Positions 46,568-58,500 of a DNA stretch of 64,000 nt are shown one piece after another; positions within the stretch are counted from its first letter, which is position 1; each line of letters starts with the position of its first letter. Origin of the DNA: Spinacia oleracea. Taxonomy: Eukaryota; Streptophyta; Magnoliopsida; Caryophyllales; Amaranthaceae. Below the pieces are notes generated by a model. That model had not been told where the DNA came from, made no database searches, and was given only the letters and a program-made list of their open reading frames with translations. The position numbers and the translations under genes were made by a program. The stretch covers positions 91,059,285 to 91,123,284 of the forward strand of contig NC_079488.1 of the NCBI RefSeq assembly GCF_020520425.1, in the 5' to 3' direction.

Positions 46568-48428
46568 ATGGAGCTGGACATCATGGACAGTAAATTCTTC
46601 AATGTGGGGTTACTTGTTGTGGCAACCCTTATAGTTGCCAAATTGATATCAGTAGTGATAATGCGGAAATCTGGAAAACGCCTTCCTCCAGTGATAAAGG
46701 CTTTCCCTCCTATCATTGGTGGTCTCCTTCGGTTCCTCAAGGGTCCCATTATTATGCTGAAGGAGGAGTACCCAAAGCTTGGAAGTGTATTCACCTTGAA
46801 TCTGGTGAATAAGAATATTACCTTCTTGATTGGTCCTGAGGTGTCTGCTCATTTCTTCAAGGCATCTGAGACTGATCTCAGCCAGCAAGAGGTCTATCGC
46901 TTCAATGTACCTACTTTTGGGCCTGGTGTTGTCTTTGACGTAGACTATACAATCCGCCAGGAGCAGTTCCGCTTTTTCACTGAGGCTCTTCGAGCCAATA
47001 AACTTAAGAGTTATGTAGATCATATGGTTGTGGAAGCTCAGGTCTTGCTCTTTACTTCTACTCCCCTCCCTCTCCTGTATGACTGTGTGTGTGTATGTGT
47101 GTTTTTGTATCTATTCTGTATCTTCTGTTGGAAATCATTATAAAGGAATATTAATTGGTAACGAATGGAATTTGTATAAAACTTGTCCTCTGGGAGATGC
47201 GATTTTCTGATTTGATGCGGCCTTGTGCAGTCCATTGTTATTTATGATCTTTTCTGTCCTTTAGCATGAGTTTCATATTCTTCTCCTGATCTGTTCAATG
47301 TGATCATTCCTTTTCACTGCTGGAAACTTGTATTCAAATATATTTGCCGTATTATGAAGCTGAAAATGAGCACTATCTTTTTCATTTGAGTAGATGCTAA
47401 CCCATACTTAAATGAAATTCTTTGTGCAGGACTACTTTTCCAAATGGGGAGATTCTGGGGAGGTAGATTTGAAATATGAGCTAGAGCATCTTATTATCTT
47501 GACAGCGAGTAGATGTCTGTTGGGGCGAGAAGTTCGTGATAAGCTCTTTGACGATGTGTCTGCCCTATTTCATGATCTTGATAATGGGATGCTACCCATT
47601 AGTGTTTTGTTTCCCTATCTTCCCATCCCAGCTCATCGCCGCCGTGATAGAGCCCGTAAGAAGCTAGCAGAGATATTCTCAAACATTATAGGTTCCCGTA
47701 AATCCTCTGGTAAGTGTGAGACTGATATGCTGCAGTGTTTTATTGACTCAAAGTATAAAGATGGTAGGGGCACCACAGAAGGAGAGGTGACAGGTCTGCT
47801 GATTGCTGCACTATTTGCTGGTCAACATACGAGCTCCATCACATCTACATGGACTGGAGCTTATCTTCTTCGTTTTAAGGAATACTTATCAGCTGTGGTT
47901 GAAGAACAGAAAACAGTGATGAAGAAACACGGAGAGAATGTGGACCACGATGTTTTATCAGAGATGGAAGTCTTACATCGGTGCATCAAGGAAGCACTTA
48001 GACTCCATCCCCCACTGATTATGTTATTACGCCAATCACACAGTGATTTCAGTGTGACTACACTAGAAGGTAAAGAGTATGATATACCAAAGGGTCATAT
48101 TGTTGCCACCTCACCAGCATTTGCAAACCGTCTGCCACATATATTCAAAGATCCAGACAGTTATGATCCTGATCGCTTTGCCCCTGGGAGGGATGAAGAT
48201 AAGGCAGCAGGACAATTCTCATACATCTCTTTCGGAGGAGGTAGGCATGGCTGCCTTGGTGAGCCTTTTGCTTATTTGCAAATTAAGGCAATATGGAGCC
48301 ATCTGCTCAGGAATTTTGAGTTTGACCTGATTTCTCCATTTCCAGAGATTGATTGGAATGCCATGGTTGTTGGCGTAAAAGGGAAGGTCATGGTTAGATA
48401 CAAGCGAAGAAAGCTTGTTGTTGACTGA
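46568..48428 (+). CDS. CYP51G1: Sterol 14-alpha demethylase (obtusifoliol 14-alpha demethylase), CYP51
   Basis: Two coding exons, 46568-47041 and 47430-48428, join in phase 0 (GT at 47042, AG at 47428-47429) to give 490 residues; the Arabidopsis protein is of about the same length. The start MELD matches the plant CYP51 start. Residues about 10-30 form an ER membrane anchor, followed by a Pro-rich hinge (RLPPVIKAFPP). Plant CYP51 blocks are intact: VPTFGPGVVFDVDY, the I-helix AGQHTSS (288-294), the ExxR pair E346/R349 and the haem loop FGGGRHGCLGEP with ligand C433. The enzyme removes the 14-alpha methyl group of obtusifoliol in phytosterol synthesis, working with cytochrome P450 reductase. 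Nothing looks broken. A hexamer microsatellite lies 150 bp downstream. The product call is firm; the splice sites are by eye. Confidence 0.97.
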
Positions 48429-48578
48429 TTGTGATAATCACCTCTTTTTACTTAATTTCATCTGCTTAATTAATGTTCAGGTTTAGGATCTTATGAGTAT
48501 AATGTTGCAGACCCAGACTGCCATCTCTTGTTTTTTGAATTTATTTGACTAGTCATTACTTATTCTCTTTTGGGTGAA

Positions 48579-48679
48579 TGTTCATGTTCATGTTCATGTT
48601 CATGTTCATGTTCATGTTCATGTTCATGTTCATGTTCATGTTCATGTTCATGTTCATGTTCATGTTCATGTTCATGTTC
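48579..48679. repeat. (TTCATG)n hexamer microsatellite
   Basis: About 16-17 uninterrupted copies of TTCATG begin 150 bases after the CYP51 stop codon, possibly within or just beyond the 3' UTR. Confidence 0.95.
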
Positions 48680-50438
48680 TACTAGAAAAATACTTCCTTT
48701 TTAGCATGCTTCTGAATACTCATGTTTTTGTTTCAGCGTTTGGTTAAAGATAAATTAGCCTGTATACCTCAATTTGAAGTTCTGGGCAGATAAAAAGATG
48801 ATTTTGTGGTGGTTGTTCCAAACAGCTTAGCAAGTTTGCATCACCAAGACCTAACAAGTAACAACCATATTCAGCCTAGAATTAACCTAAACTGTTAGGC
48901 AGGAAGGCAACGCTACGAGCCTACGACTCATATAGCCATATGTCGGCTAGAATTATCCCCCATTATTCCACATTTTTAATTTGCAAGCTTGTTTTGCCTT
49001 TGCAATCGTTGTTCAAACTTTAGAGATTAGAGCAATGCTAGAACCCAGATATAGATGATTAGAACTAATCATCTACTCTGTAGGATTTTTAATTATTGGC
49101 TTGAATTACACAATTGCTTGTGGATTGGCGTATATTATGATTTATGACTGGTGATTAACTGGCAAGTACGTGAAATCCAGCAGTTTTCTGTGTGGGCCGA
49201 AAATCTTATGCGGGGATAAGTTGACTAAGATATGGAGTGGGGTCTCATTCTTTTATTTGGGACAGACAACATTACAACATCCTTAATCGGCAAAGTCTTG
49301 CATTGAATGAATATTCACATGAAATGATTTATTGCATTTTTATATGCATGGTAGAAAGATTCAAAATAAGCAAGTTGGAAAAACGGAAACTGATTTTAGC
49401 ACACCTCTATATAATTAGAGTATAGAAAACTTTGCTCTTGTATTAGGTATGTTAAAAATCAACTTTTAATGTGTCAAAATCAATTCCTAGTATAATAAGG
49501 GATGATCCAATGATAAGAAAAGGCTTATGAATGATATCTGGTTTATATTGATTCATTAATATTCCCTTTTGGAGGAGAGAAGGGATAGGCTATTTCCTTC
49601 TTCCGCCCAATGGACAGTTAATCTTATTAGTTTATAGCCCGTGTGATGGATATATTTTTTTATTAATTAAAAAATAGTACGGAATAATATTTGCATGTAA
49701 CAGAGGAGATAAATAATGAAACATCAAATGTTGAAACGATAGAAGATGAGTATGAACTATGAAGATTAATACAACTTGTTCAATTGAAATTGAAAAATGT
49801 GAAGGTAATAAAAGTGAATGAAAAGACACAATGATGTAATTAAAATGAAACATGTACAATGAGATCGAGTGGTGGCTTTAAAAAAAAAAGGAAACAAGGA
49901 GGGGGAAGATGACTGAAAATTATTAGGTGCACCCGGGTGTATTGTCATATTGTGTACTCAAGGGTATTTTTATACCCATTGGTAGTCCCTGCCGCATTTT
50001 TCCTCACATGTAAAGAGAAAATGTGAGAGGGTACACGGTACACCCGAGTGCATCTAATATGCTCTAGAGGATGACACATGACATGTAAAAATGTTAGTAT
50101 CATGTGTTTACGGATTAAAACCGGTCTAACGGAAGCTTAAGCTGTTCAACATAAAATACCTGCTAGGTCCAACTACGCCCGTGGTTGATGAGCTGTCGAG
50201 CCACAGGCATTTGATAGTAGCAGGAAACAAGGAGAAAGTACACACCAAAAAAACACTACCAACTACTTTCTTTCACAGATTCATTTGCCATGATAATAAC
50301 ACAAGAAACTGGCACCAATGTTCGTTCTAACTTATGGCCAAAGAGATCGGTAAAGAGTTGTAATTTCAATACACTTAGACACATGTACATTGAGGAAGAC
50401 TGGACAGTCAAATGTTTCAGGAAAGGATAATGCAAATA
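48680..50438. other. Intergenic between CYP51 and ATP synthase delta'
   Basis: No gene seen. A Helitron-like 3' end on the minus strand lies at about 49627-49655 (ATCACACGGGCTATAAACTAA then T). The last ~370 bases form the downstream region of the convergent ATP synthase gene. Confidence 0.5.
49922..50058. mobile_element. Small inverted-repeat element
   Basis: The left end ATTAGGTGCACCCGGGTGTA and the reverse complement of the right end ATTAGATGCACTCGGGTGTA are inverted copies with two differences. The 137-bp unit is non-coding. The superfamily is not determined. Confidence 0.6.
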
Positions 50439-52734
50439 TTAGGCCGCGAGAGCAGACTGTAAGGCGTTGTGAACATCTACTCCAATTTGCGCTTCAGCTT
50501 TCTCATAATCTGTTGTGGCTGTATTCAATTTCAGTGAATATTCAGCAAGCTTTATTTTAACCATGTTTGGATCAATTTTATCAATAGTAACAGCCTCAAC
50601 TGTGATTATGTCTGCAACAGAGTTTGAATGGATGAAAGCAAAGCCACCACTGACAAAATACTTTGTTGTTTCGTTGCCTTGCTGAATTGAGAGAATGCCC
50701 GGCTTCAACTCTGTCATGGTTGCTGTATGCCCCGGAAGAACACCCATCTGCCCAGTTGTTGCTGGCACTATCACCATATCAACCTGCATATATGTACAAA
50801 CTGCCAAGGGTGAGTCTTTTGTTGCTTTCCCCATACAATTATTCAAAATCATGCTCACTCTACAAATCATAATCAAGGCAAAAGCAACTATCAAATACAA
50901 TCGAATCAATATAAGGTTAGTGCAAAGACAAAATTGTGACTTTATTATAAGAAAGTCTGCCAGGTTACCAATTAATCTCAGAGAGAGTTGCATATTTCAA
51001 GTTTTGACCTTTGTTAATGCAAGTTCTTTACATAACAGATAACTTTCACCGTTCAGTGATTACAGTAGGTTCTTGACTTCTCGGTAGCATGTCAATTGCC
51101 AAACACACCATTCAGAAGCAAAACTCAAATGCTACACAAACCAAGTAAAGTCAAAGGTACATAATTCCATTGCATCCCACAAAAAATTAATTTGAGTATT
51201 TTCTTAGGAATGATGAAAATCCTGTGAAATTTCAATAAGAATTTCTGAACAATCAACAGTCTTCACTCATCTCAAAAGCTAGCGTTCTCCTTCTCTCATT
51301 TTATACATAGTTGCGGAACTGAAAAAGTGTTTTCCTTTCTGGACTGAGTAACTTGCATAAAGTTCACAAGTATGTTTAGCAGCTTTTAGGTACCATGGCT
51401 GGGGAAACTAAAAGGCACTATCTCTTCATCAGAATCGATAATGAAAACCAACATCCAGTATTGGAATCAATGTGTGTCACTAATCTTATATTATCTTATG
51501 TTAACTTATCTTATTTGAGTTTATTGTCCTTTTTTTAAATCTTATTTTATCTTATTACACCTGAAGTAAGTGAAAATAAGGTGAACAAAACAAAGCCTAA
51601 GAGTGTAAGACTATAAGGAAAATAATTGTATCAATTGCAATAAGTTGTTCTGCTGCTGATAGATGAGTATTTCACTAACCAGTAGAAAGGTCGGCATATA
51701 GGAATAGGTCCTTAACACAACAATATGCTATAGTTTGTCTGAAAGAGCAAAAATGTCTAGTCTTAAGGCCATTAACCTCGTTCTCTAGTCTTAAGGCAAA
51801 TAACCTCGTTCTTGTTTCCATTTTGTAAGAGAAGGTACAAATTACAAAGTCCTAATTTTGTAAGAGAAGGTACAAATTACAAAGTCCTAAGATATCAACA
51901 AGACATCGCCCTAATTTTCCCTGACTAATTACAAAGTCCAAAGATCAAAGATGAAACAAACACATCACACATTTTTTTTAAAAAAAATATGATCAAAAAC
52001 AGAAACGAAGTGCCTCAAACACAATATTTAGCTGAAATCATCAATCAAGCTTTCCCTGGATAATATTATTTCTCATAAATTTCTCTTGGAAATACTCTTA
52101 TTTCACCTTTTCTTATGCATATTTTTTATAATTTAGACACAATTTCATAATAACTGACCTACAATTATTAAAGATGGAAGTTATATCGATAATTCAAAAG
52201 CAACCGTTAAAATGGAAGGGAAAAAGTTAGTTAAAGCAACAATTAAAAAGGAACGGAATCGTGCCCTACAATCAAACAAATGAACCAAAAATTAAGCCAA
52301 TACGTTAAAACAATTGATTTGCTAGCATCAAACAAAGAAAAACAAGAGAAACAATCAAACATTTTGACAAATTCACATAACACAATTAAAACAGGCCAAT
52401 AAAATCAAGCAATTCATTTACTAACGTTAAACCCCAAAAATAGTTAACAGTAGAAAGTTCATGGTACCTCTTTGTTGGAAAGGTGGGAAATGTAGGGAAG
52501 ATGGAAATTAAGGGTGAGTTTGGAAGGTATTGAAGTCGGTATTGGAGGTCGATGTTGGATAAATGAGAGAGGAGTTTTAGGTGGGTCTACGTGGGGTACC
52601 ACTTTCTTCCATGCTTCACTGAAGATTTCCTCTGCTTCTGCCGGCGCCACCGTGGAAACGGTGGACAACCACCGAAAATACGCGGCGCCGGCTAGTCGTG
52701 AAACCCTTGAATGCATTAATCGCTCGGCTCGCAA
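50439..52734 (-). CDS. Mitochondrial ATP synthase subunit delta' (F1 epsilon-type)
   Basis: Two exons on the minus strand, 52734-52468 and 50783-50439, are joined after codon 89 (GAG|GTACC donor, TGCAG|GTT acceptor), giving 203 residues, the usual plant length. Residues 1-25 ([20 protein letters not shown]...) are Arg-rich with almost no acidic residues, a typical mitochondrial presequence. Then come [16 protein letters not shown], the beta-sandwich with [14 protein letters not shown] (95-108), LKPGILS and FVSGGFAF, and a C-terminal helical part with [18 protein letters not shown]. This subunit belongs to the rotating central stalk linking F1 to the c-ring in the inner membrane. Plant mitochondria call it delta'; it is homologous to bacterial epsilon. 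The 1684-bp intron holds short tandem repeats (51757-51890) and no recognisable gene. The gene runs opposite to CYP51 and to ALG8. Confidence 0.95.
51757..51812. repeat. 28-bp tandem duplication in the ATP synthase intron
   Basis: Two adjacent copies of a 28-bp unit starting ctagtcttaaggc, differing at a few bases. Confidence 0.85.
51821..51890. repeat. 35-bp tandem duplication in the ATP synthase intron
   Basis: Two adjacent, apparently identical 35-bp copies starting ttttgtaagagaaggtac, just downstream of the 28-bp pair. Confidence 0.9.
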
Positions 52735-53129
52735 GTCGGATAGAGAAGATGAGGAGTGAAGTGAAGTTTTCAGTTGCGATTGTTGTTTGTTTTTTTCTTC
52801 TTCTGCTGTATTTTCGGAGGGGGTAAATTGATTTTTGTTGGGTTGTGAAAGGTGATTTGACTAGCCAATGAAACATGGTGGGTTAAAAAAGAAAATAACA
52901 ATTTTAAGCACTTGTCTTGTTATATGTTACTAGTCAGAAAAGAAAATAGTATTTATAAGAAAACAATAAGTAACGACTAATTTTCAAACACAAAACCTAG
53001 CCATTGAGTATTAATATTGGTAGTTTTAAGTTATGGATATTTGGTGAATTATGTTTCATAATAAGGGTATTTGGTGAAATAAGTATTAAAATAGGGGTAG
53101 GAGGACTAACGGCGGACTAACGACGCGTC

Positions 53130-53363
53130 ATCAGTAATGGACAATCCTCCATTACAAGTGTTGAATCCCTTGTCAAGGGTTTGCAACGCTTGAGAGCCGG
53201 ACTCATAGGTGATTTGTTGTAGCCAAGAGCAGATTCCTTTATTTTCTGTTTCTGTTTCTTTTTCTTTTTCTTTTCTGTACTCGCCATGGCATCTTTAATA
53301 CGAAGTAGTTTTCAAGCATTGCCACTCGGATCTCCAGAGCCTTTGAACCCTCATCTCTATCAA

Positions 53364-53395
<32 letters not shown>

Positions 53396-53560
53396 GTGGT
53401 AAATTCCTCCAGTACAAGTTTCATAGTGCTCAATTCCTTATTAAGCATTGACAGTCGGTTCCTGAGACTGAGAGGCCGAGTGCTAGGTGATTCGTTGTAA
53501 CCTGGTCCTAATTCCTCCATTACAGATTTGACAATTTTTTCAATGCTTTGTAACATTCCT
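53130..53560 (-). other. Duplicated segment with a short helical frame, unidentified
   Basis: Positions 53140-53225 and 53400-53520 are diverged copies of one segment (cttgagagccggactcataggtgattt versus actgagaggccgagtgctaggtgattc). A minus-strand frame at 53239-53556 encodes 105 residues with a helical part (RNRLSMLNKELSTMKLVLEEF), a Ser run from the microsatellite, and a Lys/Arg tail. The helical part loosely recalls the N-terminal coiled-coil of NBS-LRR proteins, but no more than that. It may be a gene fragment or a chance frame. Confidence 0.3.
53364..53395. repeat. (TAC)n microsatellite
   Basis: About ten and a half copies of TAC. Confidence 0.95.
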
Positions 53561-53670
53561 TGTAATTCTTAAATTGGATGGAATTTTTTCATATCAAGAT
53601 CCCTAATTTTGGCGAGGGAAAAAAGCAATCAGGCAAACCCTGGAAAAGGATGGTAGGTGGTACTCGTGTT

Positions 53671-53702
53671 GAAGAAGAAGAAGAAGAAGAAGAAGAAGAA
53701 GA
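53671..53702. repeat. (GAA)n microsatellite
   Basis: About ten and a half copies of GAA. It produces a poly-Glu run in a plus-strand frame (53578-53775) that I do not accept as a gene. Confidence 0.95.
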
Positions 53703-53851
53703 CGGAAGGAGGTTGATGAATAGACGGGCATCCTGGGACGGATGGAGACGAGTTATAAGAAGCTGGGATCCATAAACAGAGCTATAAAAGGTGCAGTTGA
53801 GCTCTTGGATAAGATATTGTCTAGCGTTGGTTCAACTTGTGATCCCAATCG

Positions 53852-53992
53852 TCACCACTCACCAGGGTAGCGATCAACGAACCCTAAACCTCCATCTCTA
53901 CCTCGGAATCGGATGACGATGTACCCAGGAATAGGATCCCCATCTCTCAACTGCTTATCATACTGCTTTCCATCAAACTTGCGCAATCTCAC
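53852..53992 (-). other. Exon-like frame of 46 codons, unidentified
   Basis: After a splice-like TTTCAG on the minus strand, a frame reads VRLRKFDGKQYDKQLRDGDP, then IPGYIVIRFRGRDGGLGFVD and RYPGEW before a stop. The composition looks protein-like, with charged and Gly-rich turns and no low complexity. I do not recognise the family. No partner exon or start was found, so it may be a stranded piece of a gene. Confidence 0.35.
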
Positions 53993-54002
53993 CTGAAATT
54001 TT

Positions 54003-54500
54003 GAGATTCTTTTCTCCAACTAGTCTCCTTACCATCATAACGATCTTATGCTCCAATCCAATAGGGTAATAAACACATCCACTTATTGGGATTAGATTCA
54101 AGTCTATTCTTATGTGACCCGGACTAGCTCCAATCCACCCATTCCAACTTCTACTCTATAGTCTATACACACAGAGACAGAGGTGGTTTTGGATGTAGGT
54201 TTAGGGTTACAAAAAATAAAATCTATCCGATAGAGTTATGTTATATACTTATGTTATATGATATGAGATACAAGTCTATAGGACTTAGGAATCCTACAAA
54301 GCGTAGGACATCTAGTTTCTAATATAAATAGAGGCGTATGCCCACGATTAATAGGACACAAATCAAATATATATTCTCTATAATTTACCAGTATTAAGTC
54401 ATTTGTGAGGCCCATTTTATGTATTTCTTAAACCTGATGGGCGTTTGGTGAATTATGATAAAACTCGAGGGTATTTCATGAAAAATCTGTAGATTCATTG
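54003..54500. other. Possible LTR-type remnant
   Basis: Around 54230-54400 the sequence has tatgttatatgatatgagat and a TATA-like stretch (aatataaatagagg), like the promoter part of a Copia LTR. Boundaries are not resolved. Confidence 0.3.
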
Positions 54501-54519
54501 CACTAGAAGTCTAGAAGAT

Positions 54520-55200
54520 CTTATGCGATGTATTCATCACGGAGAAATACACGTTGCACTCTTTTTCCCTTAACCATGGTTTTGTCCCATTGGATTTTCC
54601 TAGTAAGGTTTTTAAGGAGGCAACATGCTAAGCGTATTATGATGAGTGATGTACTATTTTCCTTCGCTAAGTTTATCCCACATAATTTTCTTAGTATGAT
54701 TTTTAATGAGGCATCATTTCATGTACATTATAGGACCATTGTATTGTTTTAGATAATGGACATATAAGGGGGAGTGTTATAAATATACTAGTCTTATATG
54801 CACGCGATGCGTGCGAATTACAAAACATATTTGTGCTATTAAACTTAAACCTGAAATAACATGTAAAAAATATTATATCAATGCGATGCATGCGAATATA
54901 AGAAAGTTAGATAGAGTCGTACGCATATAAACAAATTGATTAAAATGGTTAGAATTTATTTAAGAGGCTAGATTGATTAAAATATTTTTTGAGTTTTTCA
55001 TTGGGTAGGTAGCTAGGTTGTCATTATATTATCTATTCTATATGTGTGGAGGGTATTTTAGTAATCCAATGGGGACACCAAAAGTGTATTTACTAAAATA
55101 ACCTCACCTCTTTACTTATATAATAGAGATTGTATTGTGGATGCCCATTATATACTTGTTTATTCTCTACGGTTTCTCTCTTTCCCTCTTCCCTTTCTCT
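54520..55200 (+). mobile_element. Copia-type remnant: purine tract and 3' LTR start, split by a Helitron
   Basis: A purine tract (ataagggggag, about 54764-54775) is followed by TGTTATAAATATA, a common start of plant Copia LTRs. The LTR-like sequence resumes after the Helitron at 55130 as ttgtattgtggatgcccatt. No coding domain is visible. It is a short, old, broken piece. Confidence 0.5.
54788..55129 (-). mobile_element. Small Helitron (E)
   Basis: On the minus strand it begins TCTCTATTATATAAGTAAAG after a host A and ends ATATAAGACTAG before a host T. A perfect hairpin GCACGC-GAT-GCGTGC lies at 54800-54814, 9 bp from the end. It is 342 bp and non-coding, inserted within a Copia LTR-like sequence. 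Confidence 0.8.
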
Positions 55201-55566
55201 CTACTTTCCTAACAAATTTACTCGTATTTTATTTCAGAATTTTTGTTAAAAAATACAAGTAAAATATTTTGAATTTTTGTTTAATAAAAAATGCAAATTT
55301 AGTTAAGAATAACTTCTAAAAATATTTATATTTAAATTTTATTAATTTAGTTTTAAATAAAGGATATAATAGCCTATTTTTTAAAATTTTTTGCAATTTT
55401 ATCATTAATATGTCTGATTTTTTAACGGAATAGGACGTCCATTAAAACCCCGGATACTGGATACATCTTCCTGTATTGGGCGTGGACAAGCTCCCTCTCA
55501 CTTAGTCACATCTCTCAAAACAACTCTTTCTTCGCAATCTCCGTTTTCTCTTTTCTCCCTCCTTCC

Positions 55567-58500
55567 ATGGAAAAGCAAAAACAAAAACCTTCAAAACCCA
55601 TCAAAGAAATCTTATGGTTCTCTCTCTTCTCCACATCAATCAAGCTCCTTTTACTACCATCTTACCGCAGCACAGATTTTGAAGTCCACCGCAATTGGCT
55701 CGCCACCACCCACTCTCTCCCTCTTTCTCACTGGTATTCCGACACCACCAGTCAATGGACACTCGATTATCCCCCTTTCTTTGCCTATTTCGAGCTCTTT
55801 CTCTCTTTTATCGCTGCCCAGATCGACCCCGCCATTGTTAACCTTCATGAAGGTCTCAATTACAAAGCTGATTCTGTTATTTACTTTCAAAGAATCACTG
55901 TTATAGTCTCTGATTTGATTCTTCACTATGCCATTTATCGAATTACTCGGAATTTGGATTCGACGAAGCGGAGATTGATCTGGATTTTGGTTATTTGGTC
56001 GCCTGCATTGTTGATTGTTGATCATATGCATTTTCAGTATAATGGGTTTTTGTTGGGTTTTCTGTTGATTTCGATTTCAGCGTTGATTGAAGGGAGGGAT
56101 TTGATGGGTGGGTTCTTTTTTGCGGTTTTGTTGTGCTTTAAGCACTTGTTTGCTGTTGCCGCGCCTGTTTATTTCGTCTATTTGTTGCGGCATTATTGTA
56201 GAGGAGGTTTGTTCAAGGGTTTTGGACGGCTTTTGCTGATGGGGCTGGCGGTGGTGGTTGTTTTCGTTGCGGCTTTCTGGCCGTTTGTGTATCACAATCA
56301 GGTTAATTTTGCTTTGCCCTTCTTGTAAAATTGTCTTCTTTGTAGAACTTAAAGAGTTTTTGTTTTTGTATTTGGGATTGTTTGATTATGATGTTGTTTG
56401 ACAAGGTTATTCAGCTGGTAAGAGGTATAAATGTGGAATGGTGGGAGTTTTTTTGTTGTTGATTTAATCCTCTCCTTTTTGCTACATTGTGCAATTCTAT
56501 TGTTAATGGTGAATCGGTGATGATGATGAATGTAGAGAAAATGCTATTGCCGTTTTCGTAATCATCTACTTGTCTTTTTGAATCGAGCAGTGTGAAGTGT
56601 ATAGTCAGGAAATTCTTGGAGGGAAAATAAATGAATATTTAGGATAAAGGTAAAGAAGTTTGAAACATGTAACTCATAATAGGTTTAGAGACCTCTTATC
56701 AGTCATGTAACTGAAAGAGAAGCTGAAAAAATGCAACTTGTACTCTGTAGTTCCACAAGAGGTTAATATGCGTAGGAAAAAACCCGGTAAGCTCCACTTG
56801 CTAGTCACTTCAAGTTGAGCTATCAAAATAGTTCCAGGTGAGAATTAATTATAACTTTATAAGTGAAGAAAGTTTCTTATGTGTCTACTTTGGTTTATGC
56901 ACTGTCACATAGTAACAATGGGTAGATTCTTATGGAATGTCTGAGGAGTATTAAGATCATTCGGAAGCTGTAAATTGGATTCGTTGGTACAAGAAGATCA
57001 GCAAATTATTCTTGTACACCGTCAGAAAGAACTTGTGTTTAGAGGAAATACATATGCAACACGCCAACACACACGGATAGTGATGTAGACCCGTGAAATT
57101 CAACCTTCTGTTGTATAACTCTTGAGGGGGAGAGCTATGTTGTGGAAATCAAAGCAAGGTTGTAAGAAGATTTGTTATGGTTGAAGAATTAGATAATGGA
57201 GTTAGGAATACAACAAGTAAATTTTGTCCTATACTTCAAGAGAAGTAGATATTCACTTAGCAGAGAGCAAAAGAATCATGCTTTAAGTATCTGATCTAAG
57301 CTTGTAGATGTGAGGTATCGTTGGATACACAATGTTCGCAAAGTGAATAGCTGTGAACTGATGATAATAGCCCGCATGACCTCTTAGAAACCTGACATAG
57401 GTAGGAAAATATCTGGATTGCTGATGCTCTTCACATAAGTTAGAAGGGGGATATATTGTAGCGCTTGTTCTTACTGGAGGGTAAAATAGGGAGGAGCCAG
57501 TGTAATCACAGTTTTAAAAGCTAGAGGGAGTGAAAGTAAAGTGAGAGGAAGTTATAGTAATTAGAAATATGGAAAATAATGGATGCCATGAGTATTTGAA
57601 GTGTAATTTTAGTAAGGGAAATTCTAATTAGTAACCTGTGTGATTGCACTTTCAATTTGAAAATGAATCAATGATAACCTAGTCTTGTTATATGTTACCA
57701 ATCGTGACTCGTGGCATTAATGAAATAATGAGATTAAAATATTATATTTATTAGTTTATGAGGTTGTAATCACGTAAACACCCCTACATAACCCATTTTC
57801 TCTCCACCTTCTTCTTCCTCAAACTGTTTTGAAGACTGGAATCCCCAAAATTAATACACCTTGGTCCCAAACTGCCAATTAGACATTCGAAGTTTGGGAT
57901 GAAGTATATTACAGTACATAGGTTTTCAAAAAAAACATCACAAAATTGTTTCTGTGAGTGTGAGTTTTCAGTTGCTAGGAAGTTCGGGAAAGGTTAAGGA
58001 AAAATAGTTTGTAAATTATCCATTCAATGTTATGCTAAGTAAAATAACACTCCTTATGAGATGGGCAGAATGCCTGAAATAGAAAACATGACTTATTTCT
58101 GAGCAGAGGAGGTGTATATGCTTACAGCTTTCTGTGTTGCTAAGTTCTAAGGGACAATCTTTCGACTGGCATTGTTTTTTGCATGACTTATTATGTTGTA
58201 ACTTGTGTGCATGTGCAGGCGTGCAGCACACCCCGGGCTCTCATCAGATGATGCTGAGAGCTCTTATGCAGAATTCATCTGCCTGTATGAAGGTCCGGGA
58301 ATTCATTTCATCCAGGCATATGTCGCATGCCCTGTGTATTTATTTGCACGTAAAGGATAGGAGATGCTAAATGACCATTCCCCGGTCTTTATGCTTTATC
58401 CTGTACGCTAAATAAAACTAATTTTGGCGCATTTTCCTCTTTACAGGGTGATTTAATTGTTCAGTTATTACTTTGCAGATGCTTCAAGTCATCCATCGAA

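Noticed and set aside
46649-47023. Minus-strand 124-residue frame within CYP51 exon 1
   Set aside because: Antisense shadow of a well-supported conserved exon.
50663-51042. Plus-strand frames over the ATP synthase delta' second exon
   Set aside because: Antisense shadows of the minus-strand exon and intron.
53578-53775. 65-residue plus-strand frame with a poly-Glu run
   Set aside because: Created by the GAA microsatellite. No homology and no gene context.
55654-56031. 125-residue minus-strand frame within ALG8 exon 1
   Set aside because: Antisense shadow of the conserved ALG8 exon.
57050-57480. Copia-like end of pol and LTR start in ALG8 intron 1
   Set aside because: Stretches such as ttgagggggagag and gctgatgctcttcacataag look suggestive, but I found no matching terminal repeats or target duplication.
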